Notes under the pieces: generated by a model | What the model was told of the DNA's origin: nothing | The model's database searches: none | Seen by the model: only the letters and a program-made list of their open reading frames with translations | Position numbers and translations under genes: made by a program | Source: Microlunatus antarcticus | GTDB lineage: Bacteria; Actinomycetota; Actinomycetes; Propionibacteriales; Propionibacteriaceae | Assembly (NCBI RefSeq): GCF_014193425.1 | Contig: NZ_JACHZG010000005.1 | Span: 1-36,685, forward strand | Direction: 5' to 3' | DNA length: 36,685 bases | Shown here: in pieces, positions 29,222-36,685 of the stretch | Numbering within the stretch: the first letter of the stretch is position 1 | Layout of the letters: each line of letters starts with the position of its first letter

Positions 29222-30028
29222 ATGACGGACCTGCAGGCCGGCGCCCACGGCGACCAGCTCGACCCGGTCGCGGAGGCCCAGGCCCGTGACGCCCAGCTCG
29301 CGCAGTTCTTCCTGGGCGACCCGCAGGCGTGGAAGGGGCCGCAGGTCGCCTTCGAGGGCGGTGCGCCGGCGCTGCGCCAGGCCGCGACGGACGCGGGCAT
29401 CGCGCTCTACGTCCACGCCCCGTACGTGCTGAACGTCGCGACCACGAACAACCGGATCCGGATCCCGAGCCGCAAGTTCCTGCAGCAGCACCTCGACGCG
29501 GCCGCCGAGATCGGCGCCGCCGGGCTCGTGGTGCACGGCGGTCACGTGCTCAAGGCCGACGACCCGGCCACGGGCATCGACAACTGGCGCAAGTGCGTCG
29601 AGCGCCTCGACCTCAAGGTCCCGCTGCTCATCGAGAACACGGCGGGCGGCGACAACGCCATGGCCCGCCACCTCGACCGGCTCGACCAGCTCTGGGACGC
29701 GGTCGAGGACGGAGACGGCGCCGGGGTCGGCTTCTGCCTCGACACCTGCCACGCGCACGCGGCCGGCGAAGACCTCGACGGTCTCGTCGACCGGGTCCGT
29801 GCGATCACCGGCCGGATCGACCTGGTCCACGCGAACGACTCCCGCGACGCCGCCGGCTCAGGGGCGGACCGGCACACCAACCTCGGCGAGGGCCAGGTGG
29901 ATCCCGACGCGCTGGTCGCGATCGTCCGCGAGGCCGGCGCCCCGGTGGTCGTGGAGACCCCGGGCGGCGTGGACGGCCAGTCGGCCGACCTCGCCTGGCT
30001 CCGGGCCCGGCTCGCCGCGACCGGCTAG
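29222..30028 (+). CDS. nfo: Endonuclease IV (AP endonuclease)
   Basis: A 268-aa TIM-barrel AP endonuclease of base-excision repair. Metal-ligand segments are clear: VVHGGHV (near 103), LIENTAGG (near 138), FCLDTCHAHAAG (near 174), LVHANDS (near 200), GSGADRHTNLGEG (near 213) and VVETPG (near 243). These match the trinuclear zinc site of Nfo. The N-terminal end is atypical (MTDLQAGAHGDQLD) and lacks the usual GAHVSxxGG start, so substrate range could differ. It overlaps no neighbour; the kinase gene converges 6 nt downstream. Confidence 0.92.
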   Translation: MTDLQAGAHGDQLDPVAEAQARDAQLAQFFLGDPQAWKGPQVAFEGGAPALRQAATDAGIALYVHAPYVLNVATTNNRIRIPSRKFLQQHLDAAAEIGAAGLVVHGGHVLKADDPATGIDNWRKCVERLDLKVPLLIENTAGGDNAMARHLDRLDQLWDAVEDGDGAGVGFCLDTCHAHAAGEDLDGLVDRVRAITGRIDLVHANDSRDAAGSGADRHTNLGEGQVDPDALVAIVREAGAPVVVETPGGVDGQSADLAWLRARLAATG

Positions 30029-30034
30029 GGACGA

Positions 30035-31558
30035 CTAGGGCGCCGTCAGCGTCAGCGGTGCGTCCCGGGTCCCGCGCCCGAACACGCAGAGGAAGTAGGC
30101 GTCGTCGTCCGGCGACGCGCTCTGGGCCGGGATGCCGTACACCTCCCAGTTCGTACGCCGCTGGCCGGCGGGGAGCATCGAGTTCACCAGCTCGGCCGTG
30201 CAGGTCGCCGTCGCCCCCGCGTCCTCGTCGATCTGCGACTGGCGGATGGCCGGCGACGCCAGGGTCCCGGCCGCGAAGGTCTGGTAGATGTGGCTGCGGT
30301 CGCAGCCGGCGGGCGACGCGACCGTGAGCGAGTCGAAGGCCGAGGTCAGGCTGCCCCAGCACTGGGGCGGCTCGGGCGCGCACTGCGCCGGTCGACCTAC
30401 GGCTCCGCTGCAGTCGCTGAACCCGGCGAGGAGCGCGGCCGACGGGCTGGCCGCGGCGCTCGAGGCGACGTCCGTCGACGGACCGGTGGCCGGCACCGGG
30501 CCGGCCGCCACACCTCCGCCACCCGAGACCGCGACGGCGAGTGCCACCACGAGCAGCAGCACCAGACCCGCCGCCGCCAGGACCGGCCAGCGCCGCCAGG
30601 AGGGCGTCGTGGTCGGGCTCGCGACGGGCTCGGCCGCCGGGGCCGCCGGGGCTGTCGCAGGCGCCGGGGGCTGCGGGGACTGCTGGTCCACGAGCGGCTC
30701 GTCGAGCTGCGGCAGGACGGGCGTGGCGGGCGCGCCGAGCGGCAGCGCCGCCAGCCGGTCCCGGAACGTGGCCGCCGTGGGCCGGGACGAGGGGTCGTCG
30801 TCCAGCGCCTCCATGAGGACGTCCATCAGGGCGGGGTCGACGTCGGGCAGGCGCTCGACCGGGTCGTCGAGGTGGGCCATGACGACCTGGGCCGCGGTCA
30901 GGTCGGGCTCGGCGTCGCCGGGGTCCACGGCGCGGGGCGCGTGGCCGCAGAGCAGCGCGTAGAGCGTGGCGGCCAGGGAGTAGACGTCGCCGCTCGCGGT
31001 CGGGGTGTGCGGGGCGAAGGCCTCCGGCGGGGCGTACGCGGGGGTCAGGGCCTCCAGCCGCTCCTCGAGGTCCATGCCGTCGGTCATCACCGCGAGCCCG
31101 AAGTCGGCCAGGCCGGCGTGCCCGTACTGGTCGATGAGCACGTTCGCGGGCTTCACGTCGCGGTGCAGCACGCCCTGGTCGTGGGCGGCGGCGAGCGCGT
31201 CGGCGATCCGGACGCCGAGGTCGCGCACCCACTCCTGGCTCTGGCGGTTCTCCGGCGTCAGCCGCCGGGTGAGCGAGCCGCCGGTGCACAGCTCCATGAC
31301 GAGGTACGGGCGGTCGTCGTCGAGCAGCCCGGCGTCGTGGACCGTGACGATGCCCGGGTGGCTGGACATCCGGCCCGCGGCGCTCGACTCCCGCAGGAAC
31401 CGTTCGCGCTCCTCGGGGTTGTCGAGCTTGCGCGTGATGATCTTCACCGCGACCTGGCGGTCGAGCGACTGCTGGTGAGCCTCCCAGACCACGGCGAAGC
31501 CCCCACGGGCGAGCGGTCGCCAGTCCGTGAGTCCCCCGAGTCGCGGCGTCTTCACCAC
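30035..31558 (-). CDS. Transmembrane Ser/Thr protein kinase
   Basis: A 507-aa Hanks-type kinase. The N-lobe has a variant glycine loop LARGGFAVVWEA (15-27) and VAVK (Lys39); then HRDVKPANVL (132-141), DFG (152-154), TPAYAPPEAF (APE region) and the subdomain IX SGDVYSLAATLYALLCG follow. After a Pro/Ala linker a single membrane helix lies at about 325-345. The roughly 150-residue extracytoplasmic domain has no PASTA repeats. It holds six or seven Cys and a CDRSHIYQTFAAG patch that resembles septum-formation-type domains; I treat this as a hint. The GTG at 31558 follows TAATCT by 6 nt. Divergent from pta. Confidence 0.95.
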   Translation of the reverse strand: MVKTPRLGGLTDWRPLARGGFAVVWEAHQQSLDRQVAVKIITRKLDNPEERERFLRESSAAGRMSSHPGIVTVHDAGLLDDDRPYLVMELCTGGSLTRRLTPENRQSQEWVRDLGVRIADALAAAHDQGVLHRDVKPANVLIDQYGHAGLADFGLAVMTDGMDLEERLEALTPAYAPPEAFAPHTPTASGDVYSLAATLYALLCGHAPRAVDPGDAEPDLTAAQVVMAHLDDPVERLPDVDPALMDVLMEALDDDPSSRPTAATFRDRLAALPLGAPATPVLPQLDEPLVDQQSPQPPAPATAPAAPAAEPVASPTTTPSWRRWPVLAAAGLVLLLVVALAVAVSGGGGVAAGPVPATGPSTDVASSAAASPSAALLAGFSDCSGAVGRPAQCAPEPPQCWGSLTSAFDSLTVASPAGCDRSHIYQTFAAGTLASPAIRQSQIDEDAGATATCTAELVNSMLPAGQRRTNWEVYGIPAQSASPDDDAYFLCVFGRGTRDAPLTLTAP

Positions 31559-31564
31559 CCGGAC

Positions 31565-31570
31565 AGATTA
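31565..31570 (-). promoter_or_regulatory. -10 box for leaderless kinase gene
   Basis: On the minus strand TAATCT is followed by 6 nt and the GTG start of the kinase gene. Confidence 0.45.
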
Positions 31571-31589
31571 GGTGGAACCGACCGGAGGT

Positions 31590-31621
31590 GTTTCCGACCA
31601 GGGACAAACCGCAGCGGAAAC
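31590..31621. promoter_or_regulatory. Inverted repeat in the kinase/pta control region
   Basis: GTTTCCG (31590-31596) and CGGAAAC (31615-31621) are perfect inverted repeats 18 nt apart, between the divergent kinase and pta genes. Confidence 0.4.
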
Positions 31622-31663
31622 TGAGGCTGGATATCCGTTCTCGCCCTCGTCGGGCTCGCCCCG

Positions 31664-31669
31664 TAGCCT
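31664..31669 (+). promoter_or_regulatory. -10 box near the pta start
   Basis: TAGCCT lies 8 nt before the GTG start of pta at 31678. Confidence 0.4.
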
Positions 31670-31677
31670 CTCGTCCC

Positions 31678-33756
31678 GTGAGCCGCAGCGTCTACGTCGC
31701 GTCGTCCGAGGGCCTGACGGGCAAGTCGGCCGTCGCACTGGGCCTGCTCGACGCCCTCGTCCGCGAGGTCGGCTCGGTCGGGGTGTTCCGTCCCCTGACC
31801 ACGGTCGGCGCCCACCCCGGGGCGGGCGAGCGCGACCTGATCGTCGAGCTCCTCGTGTCGCAGCCCGGCGTCGAGCAGACCTACGACGAGGCGATCGGCG
31901 TCACGTACGACCTCGCCCGCGAGGACCCGGACGAGGCGCTGCACGAGATCGTCGAACGCTTCGGCCGCGTGAGCGAGCGCTTCGAGGTCGTGGTCGTGCT
32001 CGGGTCGGACTACACCGACGTCTCGACCGGCACGGAGCTCTCCTTCAACGCCAAGATCGCCGCGAACCTCGGCGCCCCGGTGGTCCTCGTCGTCCACGGC
32101 CGCGGGCGCACGCCGAGCCAGGTGCAGGCCGCGGCCGAGAGCGCGCTGACCGAGCTCCGCGCCAACCACGCCACCGCCGTCGCGGTCGTCGCCAACCGGG
32201 TCGAGCCCGACGAGCTGGAGGCCGTCCGCGAGGCGCTGGCCCACTCGACGGACCTGCTCAGCGCCGCCCTCCCGGAGAGCGCGCAGCTCTCCGCGCCGAC
32301 CTTCGCCGCCCTCGTGGAGGCGGCCGACGGCCACCTGGTGCTGGGCAGCGAGGCGTGGACCGGGCGCGAGGCCATGGGCATCATCGTGGCCGCGATGAGC
32401 CTGCCGAACGTGCTCTCCCGCCTGCGCCCCGACGTCGCGGTCATCGCCCCGAGCGACCGGACCGACCTGATCCCCGGGCTGCTCCTCGCCCACCAGTCGG
32501 GGACGTTCCCGACGCTGGCCGGGATCCTGCTCACCGGCGGCTACGAGCTGCCCGAGACGATCCGCCGCCTGACCGACGGCGTGCAGTCCGACCTGCCGAT
32601 CGCGCTCACCGACCTGGGCACGTTCACCACGGCCGAGCGGCTGCTCCGGGTGCGCGGCCCGATGAGCAAGGACTCGCCGAACAAGATCGAGACGGCCCGG
32701 CGCCTGTTCTCCGAGCAGGTCGACCAGGCCGCGCTGCTGGCCGCGATCGACGTCTCCGCCTCCGAGGTCCGCACGCCGCTGATGTTCGAGCACCAGCTCA
32801 TGGAGCGCGCGCGGTCCGACCGGAAGCACATCGTGCTGCCGGAGGCCGGCGACGACCGGATCCTCACGGCGGCCGACATCCTGCTGCGCCGGGGCGTGGC
32901 GGACCTGACGCTGCTCGGCGACGAGAACACCGTCCGCGCCCGGTCGTCGGCGCTCGGGCTCGACCTGGACGCGGTCACGGTCGTGTCCCCCACCGACCCG
33001 GCGCTCGTGGAACGGTTCGCGGCCGCGTACGCCGAGGCCCGGGCCCACAAGGGCATGACGCTCGAGCGGGCCCGCGAGGTCGTCACCGACGTGTCCTACT
33101 TCGGCACGATGATGGTCCACCTCGGCCTCGCCGACGGCATGGTCTCCGGGGCCGTCCACACCACGGCCCACACGATCCGGCCGGCGCTCGAGTTCGTGAA
33201 GACGAAGCCGGACGTCAGCACGGTCTCCAGCGTGTTCCTGATGTGCCTGGCCGACCGGGTCCTGGTCTACGGCGACTGCGCCGTGATCCCCGAGCCGACG
33301 ACCGAGCAGCTGGCCGACATCGCGATCTCCTCGGCCGCGACGGCGCGTCAGTTCGGCATCGACCCGCGCGTCGCGATGCTCTCCTACTCCACCGGCAGCT
33401 CCGGCTCGGGCGCCGACGTGGAGAAGGTCAGGGCGGCCACCGCGCTGGTCGCGGAACGGGCCCCCGACCTGGCCCTGGAGGGACCGATCCAGTACGACGC
33501 CGCCGTCGACCCGGACGTCGCCCGGACCAAGCTGCCGGACTCCGCGGTCGCCGGGCACGCGACCGTCTTCATCTTCCCGGACCTCAACACGGGCAACAAC
33601 ACCTACAAGGCCGTCCAGCGCAGCGCCCACGCCGTCGCGATCGGCCCGGTGCTGCAGGGGTTGAACAAGCCCGTCAACGACCTGTCGCGCGGAGCGCTCG
33701 TGGAGGACATCGTGAACACCGTGGCCATCACCGCGATCCAGGCGCAGGACAGCTGA
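31678..33756 (+). CDS. pta: Phosphate acetyltransferase
   Basis: A 692-aa long-form Pta that interconverts acetyl-CoA and acetyl phosphate. The N-terminal part (about 1-230) is a BioD-like P-loop domain (SVYVASSEGLTGKSAVALGL), followed by a DRTGG-type regulatory domain. The C-terminal PTA_PTB domain begins LMERARSDRKHIVLPEAGDD and contains GMVSGAVHTTAHTIRPAL, LSYSTGSSGSG and FPDLNTGNNTYKAVQR with the active-site residues. The GTG at 31678 is chosen because the P-loop domain begins at once and a -10 box precedes it; an in-frame ATG 90 nt upstream exists. The stop codon overlaps the ackA ATG (TGATG). Confidence 0.97.
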   Translation: MSRSVYVASSEGLTGKSAVALGLLDALVREVGSVGVFRPLTTVGAHPGAGERDLIVELLVSQPGVEQTYDEAIGVTYDLAREDPDEALHEIVERFGRVSERFEVVVVLGSDYTDVSTGTELSFNAKIAANLGAPVVLVVHGRGRTPSQVQAAAESALTELRANHATAVAVVANRVEPDELEAVREALAHSTDLLSAALPESAQLSAPTFAALVEAADGHLVLGSEAWTGREAMGIIVAAMSLPNVLSRLRPDVAVIAPSDRTDLIPGLLLAHQSGTFPTLAGILLTGGYELPETIRRLTDGVQSDLPIALTDLGTFTTAERLLRVRGPMSKDSPNKIETARRLFSEQVDQAALLAAIDVSASEVRTPLMFEHQLMERARSDRKHIVLPEAGDDRILTAADILLRRGVADLTLLGDENTVRARSSALGLDLDAVTVVSPTDPALVERFAAAYAEARAHKGMTLERAREVVTDVSYFGTMMVHLGLADGMVSGAVHTTAHTIRPALEFVKTKPDVSTVSSVFLMCLADRVLVYGDCAVIPEPTTEQLADIAISSAATARQFGIDPRVAMLSYSTGSSGSGADVEKVRAATALVAERAPDLALEGPIQYDAAVDPDVARTKLPDSAVAGHATVFIFPDLNTGNNTYKAVQRSAHAVAIGPVLQGLNKPVNDLSRGALVEDIVNTVAITAIQAQDS

Positions 33757-34907
33757 TGGCCGCGGAGAGCGCGATCCTCGTCCTCAACGCCGGGTCGTCG
33801 TCGCTGAAGTTCCAGGTGGTGGTCCCCGAGACGGCCGACGTGCTGACCAAGGGCCTCGTCGAGCGGATCGGCGAGGACGGCAGCGACGTCCCCGACCACG
33901 GGGCCGCCATGGGCGTGGTCACCGACCAGCTCGCCGAGGCCGGCGTGGACCGTACGGGGCTCCGCGCGGTCGGGCACCGCGTCGTGCACGGCGGGCCGGA
34001 CTTCTCCGACCCCGTGCTCGTCGACGACGCCGTGATCGCCGACATCCGCGACCTCGTGCCCCTCGCGCCGCTGCACAACCCCGGGGCCCTGGCGGGCATC
34101 GAGGCCGCGCGGGCCGCGTTCGACGTGCCCCAGGTCGCGGTCTTCGACACGGCCTTCTTCACCTCGCTGCCGGCCGCGGCGTCGACGTACGCGATCCCCA
34201 AGGACGTGCGCGAGCGCCACCGGGTGCGGCGCTACGGCTTCCACGGCACCTCGCACCGCTACGTCTCGCGCGCGGCGGCCACTTTCCTGGGCCGACCGCT
34301 CGACTCCTTCAGCCAGGTCGTGCTGCACCTCGGCAACGGCTGCTCGGCCTCGGCGATCGCGGGCGGCGTCGCCATCGACACCTCGATGGGGCTCACGCCG
34401 CTGCAGGGTCTCGTCATGGGCACCCGGTCCGGGGACATCGACCCCGCGGTCTTCTCGTTCCTCCATTCCGCCGCGGGCCTCGAGGTCGCCGAGATCGACG
34501 CGATGCTGAACAAGCGGTCCGGCCTCAAGGGCCTGGCCGGGGTCAACGACTTCCGTGAGGTGCTCTCGCGGGCCGACGCCGGGGACGAGGACGCCGGGCT
34601 GGCCCTCGACGTCTACGTCCACCGCCTGCGTCACTACGTCGGTGCCTACACCGCGGTCCTCGGCGGGCTCGACGTCCTCACCTTCACCGCCGGCGTGGGC
34701 GAGAACGCACCGGTCCTGCGGGCCCGGGTCCTGCAGACCCTCGGCCGTCTCGGGCTGTCGGTCGACCCGGGGCGCAACGAGGCCCCGTCGCGCGAGGCCC
34801 GCGTCATCTCCCCCGACGGCTCGCCCGTCACCGTCCTGGTCGTGCCCACCAACGAGGAGCTCGAGATCGCCCGCCAGGCCGCGGCGCTGCTCGACGGGCC
34901 GACGTGA
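33756..34907 (+). CDS. ackA: Acetate kinase
   Basis: A 383-aa ASKHA-fold kinase that converts acetyl phosphate and ADP to acetate and ATP. It begins ILVLNAGSSSLKFQVV and has GHRVVHGG, FDTAFFTSLPAAASTYAIP, RYGFHGTSHRYVS, HLGNGCSASAI, SMGLTPLQGLVMGTRSGDID and FTAGVGENAPVLR, all AckA signatures. It shares 1 nt with pta and is translationally coupled to it. Together they allow acetate excretion or activation. Length is slightly short of E. coli AckA (400) but complete. Confidence 0.97.
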   Translation: MAAESAILVLNAGSSSLKFQVVVPETADVLTKGLVERIGEDGSDVPDHGAAMGVVTDQLAEAGVDRTGLRAVGHRVVHGGPDFSDPVLVDDAVIADIRDLVPLAPLHNPGALAGIEAARAAFDVPQVAVFDTAFFTSLPAAASTYAIPKDVRERHRVRRYGFHGTSHRYVSRAAATFLGRPLDSFSQVVLHLGNGCSASAIAGGVAIDTSMGLTPLQGLVMGTRSGDIDPAVFSFLHSAAGLEVAEIDAMLNKRSGLKGLAGVNDFREVLSRADAGDEDAGLALDVYVHRLRHYVGAYTAVLGGLDVLTFTAGVGENAPVLRARVLQTLGRLGLSVDPGRNEAPSREARVISPDGSPVTVLVVPTNEELEIARQAAALLDGPT

Positions 34908-34932
34908 GCAGCGGCCGCAGCGGTGGATCGGC

Positions 34933-34938
34933 TAGCGT
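34933..34938 (+). promoter_or_regulatory. -10 box for small membrane protein gene
   Basis: TAGCGT would start RNA near 34945, leaving a leader of about 30 nt with GAGG (34964-34968 region) before the ATG. Confidence 0.35.
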
Positions 34939-34974
34939 GACGACCCGGCAGACACGAGCGGAGCGAGGACAAGC

Positions 34975-35181
34975 ATGCGCAAGGTGATCCTGGGCCTGGG
35001 GCTCGCGATCGGGATCGTCGCGCTCGGCGTCGGCATCTTCGGGCTGGCCACCACGCCGTACGACCACGTCGTCCCGGTGCCGTACAAGATCGTGAGCTTC
35101 GGGGCCGTCGCCATGATGGGGACGCTGCTGATCCTCGTCATCGCCTTCGCCCACGGCACCCGCGCCGGCGACCTCGACTGA
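34975..35181 (+). CDS. Small two-helix membrane protein
   Basis: A 68-aa protein. Segment one (about residues 4-24, VILGLGLAIGIVALGVGIFG) and segment two (about 40-58, IVSFGAVAMMGTLLILVIAF) are clear membrane helices. They are linked by LATTPYDHVVPVPYK; the tail AHGTRAGDLD is short. A GAGG ribosome site lies 6 nt before the ATG. No family is recognised. It lies between ackA and an SDR gene, each with its own promoter-like box. Function unknown. Confidence 0.7.
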   Translation: MRKVILGLGLAIGIVALGVGIFGLATTPYDHVVPVPYKIVSFGAVAMMGTLLILVIAFAHGTRAGDLD

Positions 35182-35195
35182 TCCTCGCCGCTCCG

Positions 35196-35201
35196 TAGGG
35201 T
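35196..35201 (+). promoter_or_regulatory. -10 box, leaderless SDR gene
   Basis: TAGGGT lies exactly 7 nt before the ATG at 35209. Confidence 0.5.
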
Positions 35202-35208
35202 GGGGCGC

Positions 35209-35976
35209 ATGCCCACAGCCCTGGTGACCGGCGGGACGTCCGGGATCGGCGCGGCCTTCGCCCGCCAGCTCGCCGCCCGCGGTGACGACCTCGTCCTCGT
35301 CGCTCGTGACGGGGAGCGCCTCGAGGCCTCGGCCGCCGAGCTGCGCGCCACGTACGGCGTCGCCGTCGAGGTCCTCCCCGCCGACCTCGGTGACCGCGAC
35401 CAGGTCCTCCGGGTCGCCGCCCGCCTGGAGGACAGTTCCCGGCCCGTGGACCTGCTGGTCAACAACGCGGGCTTCGGCGTCCACCACCGCCTGACCGACC
35501 CCGACCCGGCGCCGCACGAGCACGCGATCGACGTGATGGTCACCGCCGTGCTGGTCCTCGGCGGAGCGGCCGGACGGGCCATGCGCGAGCGCGGCCACGG
35601 AGCGATCGTCAACGTCGCCTCCACCGCCGGGTACATGGCGATGGGCTCCTACTCGGCGGTCAAGGCCTGGGCGATGACCTACTCGGAGTCGCTCGCCAAC
35701 GAGCTCACCGGCACCGGCGTGACCGTGACGGCGCTGGCCCCGGGCTGGGTGCGGACCGAGTTCCACCAGCGGGCCGACATCCGGACCTCCTCGATCCCCG
35801 CGCCGCTGTGGCTGGACGCCGACGCGCTCGTCGCGGAGTGCCTGGCCGACGTGGCCCGCGGCGCGGTGGTGTCGATCCCGTCGCGGCGCTACCGGGCACT
35901 GATGTTCGCGGTCCGGCACGCGCCGCGTTCCGCGGTCCGGGCCGCCTCGCGCCGGCTCTCCTCCAGCCGCCACTGA
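35209..35976 (+). CDS. Classical short-chain dehydrogenase/reductase
   Basis: A 255-aa SDR. The cofactor motif is TGGTSGIGAAFA (6-17), followed by NNAGFG (about 88-93) and the active site Ser in NVASTAGYMAMGSYSAVKAW with the Y-x-x-x-K pair near 150. An Arg after the second strand (VARDGERLEA) favours NADP(H). The C-terminal 40 residues are basic and rich in Arg/Ser (YRALMFAVRHAPRSAVRAAS), which could associate with the membrane. The ATG at 35209 is chosen over an in-frame GTG at 35200 because of the leaderless -10 spacing. The substrate is not known. Confidence 0.93.
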   Translation: MPTALVTGGTSGIGAAFARQLAARGDDLVLVARDGERLEASAAELRATYGVAVEVLPADLGDRDQVLRVAARLEDSSRPVDLLVNNAGFGVHHRLTDPDPAPHEHAIDVMVTAVLVLGGAAGRAMRERGHGAIVNVASTAGYMAMGSYSAVKAWAMTYSESLANELTGTGVTVTALAPGWVRTEFHQRADIRTSSIPAPLWLDADALVAECLADVARGAVVSIPSRRYRALMFAVRHAPRSAVRAASRRLSSSRH

Positions 35977-36028
35977 CCCGTCCCGGCATCCGCGCGGACC
36001 TCCGCGACGAACCGTCCGTGTCGCACCC

Positions 36029-36048
36029 GCGTGAACGGGGCGTGAACG
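36029..36048 (+). repeat. 11-bp spaced direct repeat upstream of the acyltransferase gene
   Basis: GCGTGAACG occurs at 36029-36037 and 36040-36048, so the starts are 11 bp apart, one DNA turn. The pair lies near -30 to -45 relative to the predicted start site. Confidence 0.5.
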
Positions 36049-36059
36049 CACAAGTCCGA

Positions 36060-36065
36060 TAGGGT
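36060..36065 (+). promoter_or_regulatory. -10 box, leaderless acyltransferase gene
   Basis: TAGGGT lies exactly 7 nt before the GTG at 36073. Confidence 0.5.
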
Positions 36066-36072
36066 GATCGAC

Positions 36073-36685
36073 GTGTCGAGCCGAAGCCGCTACACCTCGC
36101 CGGTCATCGCCGGCGCCCGGTTCGTGGCGCAGCACGGGCTGCTCAAGCCCTTCATCTGGCACAAGGCCGACGTCACCGTCCTCGGCGCCGAGCGCCTCGA
36201 CGGGATGCACGGGCCGTACGTCGCCGTCTCCAACCACTCGAGCCATCTCGACGCCCCGCTGATCATCGGCGCGCTGCCGGGCAAGCTCGGCCGCTACGTC
36301 GCCGCCGGTGCCGCGGCCGACTACTTCTTCGACGTGTGGTGGCGCAAGGGCCTGACGGCGCTGTTCTTCAACGCGTTCCCGGTCGACCGCTCGGGCCTGC
36401 GCGGCCGACGCGGCCTCGCGACCAGCCTGCTCGACGACGGCGTGCCGCTCCTGCTGTTCCCCGAGGGCACCCGTTCGCGGACCGGCGAGATGGGCAACTT
36501 CAAGCCCGGCGCCGCCGCCCTCTGCATCAGCCGTGACGTGCCCTGCCTCCCGATCGCGCTCTACGGCGCGTCCGAGGCGATGCCCTACGGCAAGACCTGG
36601 CCGGGCAAGGGCAAGCCGCCCGTCTACGTGAACTTCGGCGAGCCGATGCGGCCCGACGACGGCGAGTCCGTCATGGGCTTCTCCA
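36073..36685 (+). CDS. PlsC-family 1-acyl-glycerol-3-phosphate acyltransferase (partial, 3' end missing)
   Basis: The open frame runs off the right edge after about 204 codons. It carries the acyltransferase motifs NHSSHLDAPL (H-x4-D, near 55) and FPEGTRSRTGEMGNFKPGA (motif III, near 135), and PCLPIALYGA (motif IV-like). Members transfer an acyl chain to lysophosphatidic acid or a related acceptor on the inner membrane face. The GTG start (MSSRSRYTSPV) is fixed by the leaderless -10 box. The first 30 residues are basic/aromatic and hydrophobic enough for peripheral membrane binding. Confidence 0.92.
   Translation, partial: MSSRSRYTSPVIAGARFVAQHGLLKPFIWHKADVTVLGAERLDGMHGPYVAVSNHSSHLDAPLIIGALPGKLGRYVAAGAAADYFFDVWWRKGLTALFFNAFPVDRSGLRGRRGLATSLLDDGVPLLLFPEGTRSRTGEMGNFKPGAAALCISRDVPCLPIALYGASEAMPYGKTWPGKGKPPVYVNFGEPMRPDDGESVMGFS

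Noticed and set aside
31572-34907. A 1111-codon open frame continuous from pta into ackA
   Set aside because: Its 3' part is the true ackA frame, but the first two thirds are an out-of-frame shadow of pta. The ATG at 33756 fits the ackA family start.
1-36685. tRNA, rRNA, CRISPR, transposase, integrase or phage genes
   Set aside because: No cloverleaf in the short intergenic gaps, no repeat-spacer pattern and no recognisable mobile-element protein were found. Composition is even throughout, so there is no sign of recent transfer.

Overview
The window is very GC-rich (roughly 70-75% by eye), gene-dense DNA from an actinobacterium. Support comes from the GC bias at third codon positions, frequent GTG/TTG starts, many start codons sitting 6-8 nt behind a TANNNT -10 box (leaderless transcripts), and a typical actinobacterial gene set: rpsF-ssb-rpsR-rplI with S6, SSB, S18 and L9, a PASTA-less Ser/Thr kinase, a polyprenol-dependent mannosyltransferase, and DUF805/DUF4190 proteins. 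A member of the Propionibacteriales is plausible but not proven. No phage, IS element, CRISPR array, tRNA or rRNA was seen. No gene-free stretch exceeds 300 bases; the longest is the 232-nt repeat-bearing gap at 7138-7369.

Layout. 1-2223: end of a membrane protein, a Cof-type HAD phosphatase and serS. 2341-6031: a PAP2-phosphatase/diacylglycerol-kinase fusion, a small acidic protein, prephenate dehydratase (pheA) and a membrane-anchored hypothetical. 6103-10526: an adenosine-deaminase-family enzyme, a cluster of inverted dispersed repeats, then a divergent pair (AlaDH/PNT-like dehydrogenase and ArsR-like regulator) around one operator-containing promoter, followed by a serine hydrolase. 10425-15253 (minus): a four-gene envelope-glycan operon (TspO-like protein, GT4, GT2, GT-C mannosyltransferase) with 4-nt start/stop overlaps at two of its three junctions. 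15322-17008: MarR regulator and arginine deiminase. 17030-19782 (minus): a TPP riboswitch-controlled NCS1 permease (CytX-like), two tandem rhodanese proteins and a TetR regulator. The TetR gene is divergent from an SDR-type epimerase (19878-20759) across paired palindromes.

20765-25164: Fpg/Nei glycosylase and aat (minus), EcsC-like and APH-like proteins (plus), then a DUF985 cupin and a membrane protein (minus). 25195-27064: the rplI-rpsR-ssb-rpsF operon, with a strong candidate S6:S18 autoregulatory hairpin in the rpsF leader and stable hairpins in both inner gaps. 27252-36685: a two-domain GNAT, DUF4190 and DUF805 membrane proteins, endonuclease IV, a transmembrane Ser/Thr kinase divergent from pta-ackA, a small membrane protein, an SDR and a truncated PlsC-family acyltransferase.

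The metabolism is housekeeping: acetate/acetyl-CoA interconversion (pta-ackA), phenylalanine synthesis, arginine catabolism, thiamin-precursor uptake, lipid phosphorylation and acylation, base-excision repair and ribosome assembly. The most informative material is regulatory: riboswitch, S6:S18 element, operators, leaderless promoters and a cupin gene with no canonical start codon.
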